Shown in pieces: positions 31,744 through 33,483 of a stretch of DNA of 33,483 nucleotides. Made by a program: the position numbers and the translations under genes. Source of the stretch: a virus. The stretch lies in IMG/VR virus record IMGVR_UViG_3300017967_005274, positions 1-33,483 of that record. One strand, given 5' to 3'. The stretch's first letter is position 1. Every line of letters begins with the position of its first letter. Under the pieces are notes generated by a model. It did not search any database. It had not been told where the DNA came from and worked only from the letters and a program-made list of their open reading frames with translations.

Positions 31744-32124
31744 GTGATGAGCGTCGTCGCTTTGCTGACGAACCTGCACTGGTTTCCTCAATGTCGCAGG
31801 CTCATCAAACGCAAGCATTCAGACGACTTCTCGCTTTGGACGACCGTTATCCTTCTCGGCAACAACTTGGCGTGGTGGTGGTATGCGGCGTTCATCGATT
31901 CACCGTCCTTGTTGCTTCAGCAGGGGTTGACGATCATCATGCTTCTTTTCTTTGCATCCCTTATCATCCGCTATCACACGACCCCGTTGCTTTTTGAAAA
32001 TGACATCGGGGAACGTGTGTGGCTTTGGTGGCAGTGGGTTTGTGTTGGCCTTGTGTTCTCCCTGGCGTGGGCTTGGGTGTTGATACAGAAACCAATAACG
32101 GCACTTAGGGGCGGTGGATCGTGA
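31744..32124 (+). CDS. PQ-loop membrane protein, SemiSWEET-like
   Basis: This protein of about 126 residues has four hydrophobic segments. The first is followed by the PQ-loop signature HWFPQCRRLIKRKHSDDFSLWT, then LLGNNLAWWWYAAFI, then a third segment, which is the three-helix SemiSWEET/PQ-loop plan. A Trp-rich fourth helix follows. Family members transport sugars or other small molecules as dimers. A holin-like lysis role is an alternative, since the gene follows the fibre. GTG 31744 is used here, but a strong GGTGA at 31711-31715 lies five bases before an in-frame CTG (31720) that would add eight residues. Confidence 0.6.
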   Translation: MMSVVALLTNLHWFPQCRRLIKRKHSDDFSLWTTVILLGNNLAWWWYAAFIDSPSLLLQQGLTIIMLLFFASLIIRYHTTPLLFENDIGERVWLWWQWVCVGLVFSLAWAWVLIQKPITALRGGGS

Positions 32125-32309
32125 AACGGACATGGACGACCAACGCCAAAGACGACTACGGCAACTGCCGAGACTGCGGGGTTGCCGTCACACGCAAAAA
32201 CACCCGAAGCAACTACGGCAGAAACGACACCCAACGGGCGGAGGTTGTGTGCGGGCGGTGCTATCTGAAGCAACGTGCGGAGGAACGCAAACGGCGGGGT
32301 CTTGAATAA
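32121..32309 (+). CDS. small zinc-finger protein
   Basis: This 62-residue basic protein has CRDC (16-19) and CGRC (44-47), a treble-clef or zinc-ribbon spacing. It ends in an Arg/Lys-rich helix, so nucleic-acid binding is likely. The GTG start overlaps the end of the membrane-protein gene (GTGA) and follows GGTGG. Zinc proteins of this kind often sit beside viral methyltransferases, but no partner is proved. Confidence 0.6.
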   Translation: MKRTWTTNAKDDYGNCRDCGVAVTRKNTRSNYGRNDTQRAEVVCGRCYLKQRAEERKRRGLE

Positions 32310-32319
32310 AAGGGTGGGG
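32306..32319 (+). promoter_or_regulatory. GGGTGGGG-class promoter for methyltransferase
   Basis: AATAAAAGGGTGGGG ends 16 bases before ATG 32335. It overlaps the stop of the zinc-finger gene, and ATAAAA takes the TATA position. Confidence 0.55.
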
Positions 32320-32334
32320 CGACCATCTGGCCGC

Positions 32335-33255
32335 ATGGCTAAGTTTGACGTGCTCGTGGGCGACGCTCTGGAGAAGTTGTCTGAGTTGCCCAGCCAAAGC
32401 GTGAACACTATCGTCACTTCTCCGCCGTATTATGGCCTGCGGGACTATGACATGGAGGGGCAAATCGGCAACGAGCCAACGCCGACTGAGTTTATCGATT
32501 CATTGGTTGCCGTGTTTCGTGAAGCCCGCAGGGTGCTCCGTGACGATGGGACGCTTTGGGTGAACATGGGCGACTCATTCAGCAGGGATTCAAGCGGGGG
32601 CATCAAACGCAAAGACCTCATGGGGATGCCCTGGGCGTTGGCGTTTGCCCTACGTGCGGACGGGTGGTTCTTGCGTTGCGATGTGATTTGGGCGAAGCCC
32701 TCATCCATGCCTGAAGCCGTGAAAGACCGCCCAACAAGAAACCACGAATACGTCTTTTTGTTCTCCAAAAATGAGGCCTACGCCTACGATCACGAGGCCA
32801 TCCTTGAACCCGTCAAAGCGTCCAGCCTTGAACGTGCAAAGCGTGGCTGGAAGAGCACCCACCCAACGGCGGGCAACGTCAAGGGCGGGGGTGTTGATGT
32901 TGAAGAGATGGGGACACGTTTCGCCAATCCAAAGGGACGCAACAAGCGGTCCGTTTGGGAGGTGGGTCTAAAGTCATGGCGCGGAGCACACTTTGCCACG
33001 TTCCCGCCCGAATTGATTGAGCCGTGTATTTTGGCGGGTTGTCCTCCAGGCGGCGTTGTTCTCGATCCGTTTGGCGGTGCTGGGACGACAGCGGGGGTTG
33101 CACTTCAACACGGGCGGAACGCCATCATCATTGAGTTGAACCCAGACTACGCCGCCCTCATCCCGAAGCGGGTTGAGCACATTCTCGGTTATGCCGTCCC
33201 AGAGGGAGAACCAGCACCCAATGTCGGCAACGACTTCGGAGGTTGGTTTGATTGA
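32335..33255 (+). CDS. DNA N4-cytosine/N6-adenine methyltransferase
   Basis: This 306-residue DNA methyltransferase has the catalytic TSPPY (28-32) near the N-terminus and the SAM-binding DPFGGAGTT (244-252) near the C-terminus, the beta-class order. TSPPYYGLRDY is more usual for N4-cytosine enzymes, but N6-adenine activity cannot be excluded. There is no restriction endonuclease beside it, so it is probably an orphan that protects viral DNA from host restriction. The start is set by the promoter motif; an upstream open extension to 32275 overlaps the zinc-finger gene. Confidence 0.88.
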   Translation: MAKFDVLVGDALEKLSELPSQSVNTIVTSPPYYGLRDYDMEGQIGNEPTPTEFIDSLVAVFREARRVLRDDGTLWVNMGDSFSRDSSGGIKRKDLMGMPWALAFALRADGWFLRCDVIWAKPSSMPEAVKDRPTRNHEYVFLFSKNEAYAYDHEAILEPVKASSLERAKRGWKSTHPTAGNVKGGGVDVEEMGTRFANPKGRNKRSVWEVGLKSWRGAHFATFPPELIEPCILAGCPPGGVVLDPFGGAGTTAGVALQHGRNAIIIELNPDYAALIPKRVEHILGYAVPEGEPAPNVGNDFGGWFD

Positions 33256-33483
33256 AGGTGCTCTCCCTCTTTGACGGTATATCATGCGGGCGCGTAGCCC
33301 TTGAACGTGCGGGCATTGAGGTTGAGGCGTATTATTCAAGTGAAATCGATGAGAAGGCCATGAGCGTGGCTCAACGCAACTACCCCGACACGATTCAGTT
33401 GGGAACGGTTCTCAATTGGAGGGACTGGGATTTGCCCGATCTGGATTTGGTGATGGGCGGTTCTCCGTGTCAAGGATTCAGCA
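33252..33483 (+). CDS. DNA cytosine-5 methyltransferase, N-terminal part
   Basis: The first 77 codons of a C5-methyltransferase are present before the window ends. It opens with KVLSLFDGISCGRVALERAG (motif I), has YYSSEID (motif II), and reaches GGSPCQGFS (motif IV), where the cysteine of PCQ is the catalytic residue. The start is a TTG overlapping the previous stop (TTGA), so it is coupled to the other methyltransferase. The target-recognition domain lies outside the window. Confidence 0.85.
   Translation, partial: MKVLSLFDGISCGRVALERAGIEVEAYYSSEIDEKAMSVAQRNYPDTIQLGTVLNWRDWDLPDLDLVMGGSPCQGFS

Overview
The window looks like part of the genome of a tailed double-stranded DNA virus of an archaeon, probably a marine euryarchaeal (Marine Group II / magrovirus-like) virus. 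Three things point this way. All 41 supported genes lie on the plus strand, are densely packed and often overlap by 1 to 11 bases. Tail-type structural genes (a hub-like protein at 486-2288 and a collagen-like fibre at 29911-31710) flank a long replication block. That block is archaeal/eukaryotic in type: family B polymerase, PCNA-like clamp, small and large clamp-loader subunits, AEP primase with an iron-sulfur-like C-terminus, XPF/ERCC4 nuclease with HhH, Rad3/XPD-type helicase, SSB with an acidic tail, RecA-fold ATPase and Cas4/AddB-like nuclease. The host assignment is inference; the gene types are read from motifs.

Layout: 25-2288, end of a structural module. 2289-2505, an intergenic region that probably encodes a short RNA with its own promoter and T-rich end. 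2506-3345, three small unknown genes. 3372-12714, helicase, zinc-ribbon proteins, an AAA+ replicative-helicase candidate, SSB, recombination ATPase and nuclease, closed by a strong hairpin terminator. 12834-21883, unknown gene, clamp, primase, ERCC4 nuclease, FkbM-type methyltransferase, clamp loader, MazG-like protein and PolB. 21999-26393, a MoxR/CobS-like AAA+ protein and a CobT-like VWA protein that share an identical 43-bp promoter repeat, with a large clamp-loader-like ATPase between them. 26403-28402, a large unknown protein and a regulator with two DNA-binding domains. 28403-28889, a gene-free stretch with inverted promoter repeats and a strongly structured candidate RNA of about 300 nt. 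28890-33483, small genes, tail fibre, PQ-loop membrane protein, zinc-ribbon protein and two DNA methyltransferases, the second cut by the window end.

The most striking regulatory feature is three recurrent promoter-like motifs at nearly fixed distances from start codons: a CATTGATAWA class, a GAGGGTGGGG class and a GGGTTTATATG class. In most cases the predicted transcript would begin at or next to the start codon (leaderless). Applying the same spacing to two copies with no gene behind them puts the predicted RNA 5' end on the first base of a stable hairpin, or one base before it, which is the main reason I propose two virus-encoded non-coding RNAs (about 2332-2463 and 28562-28860).
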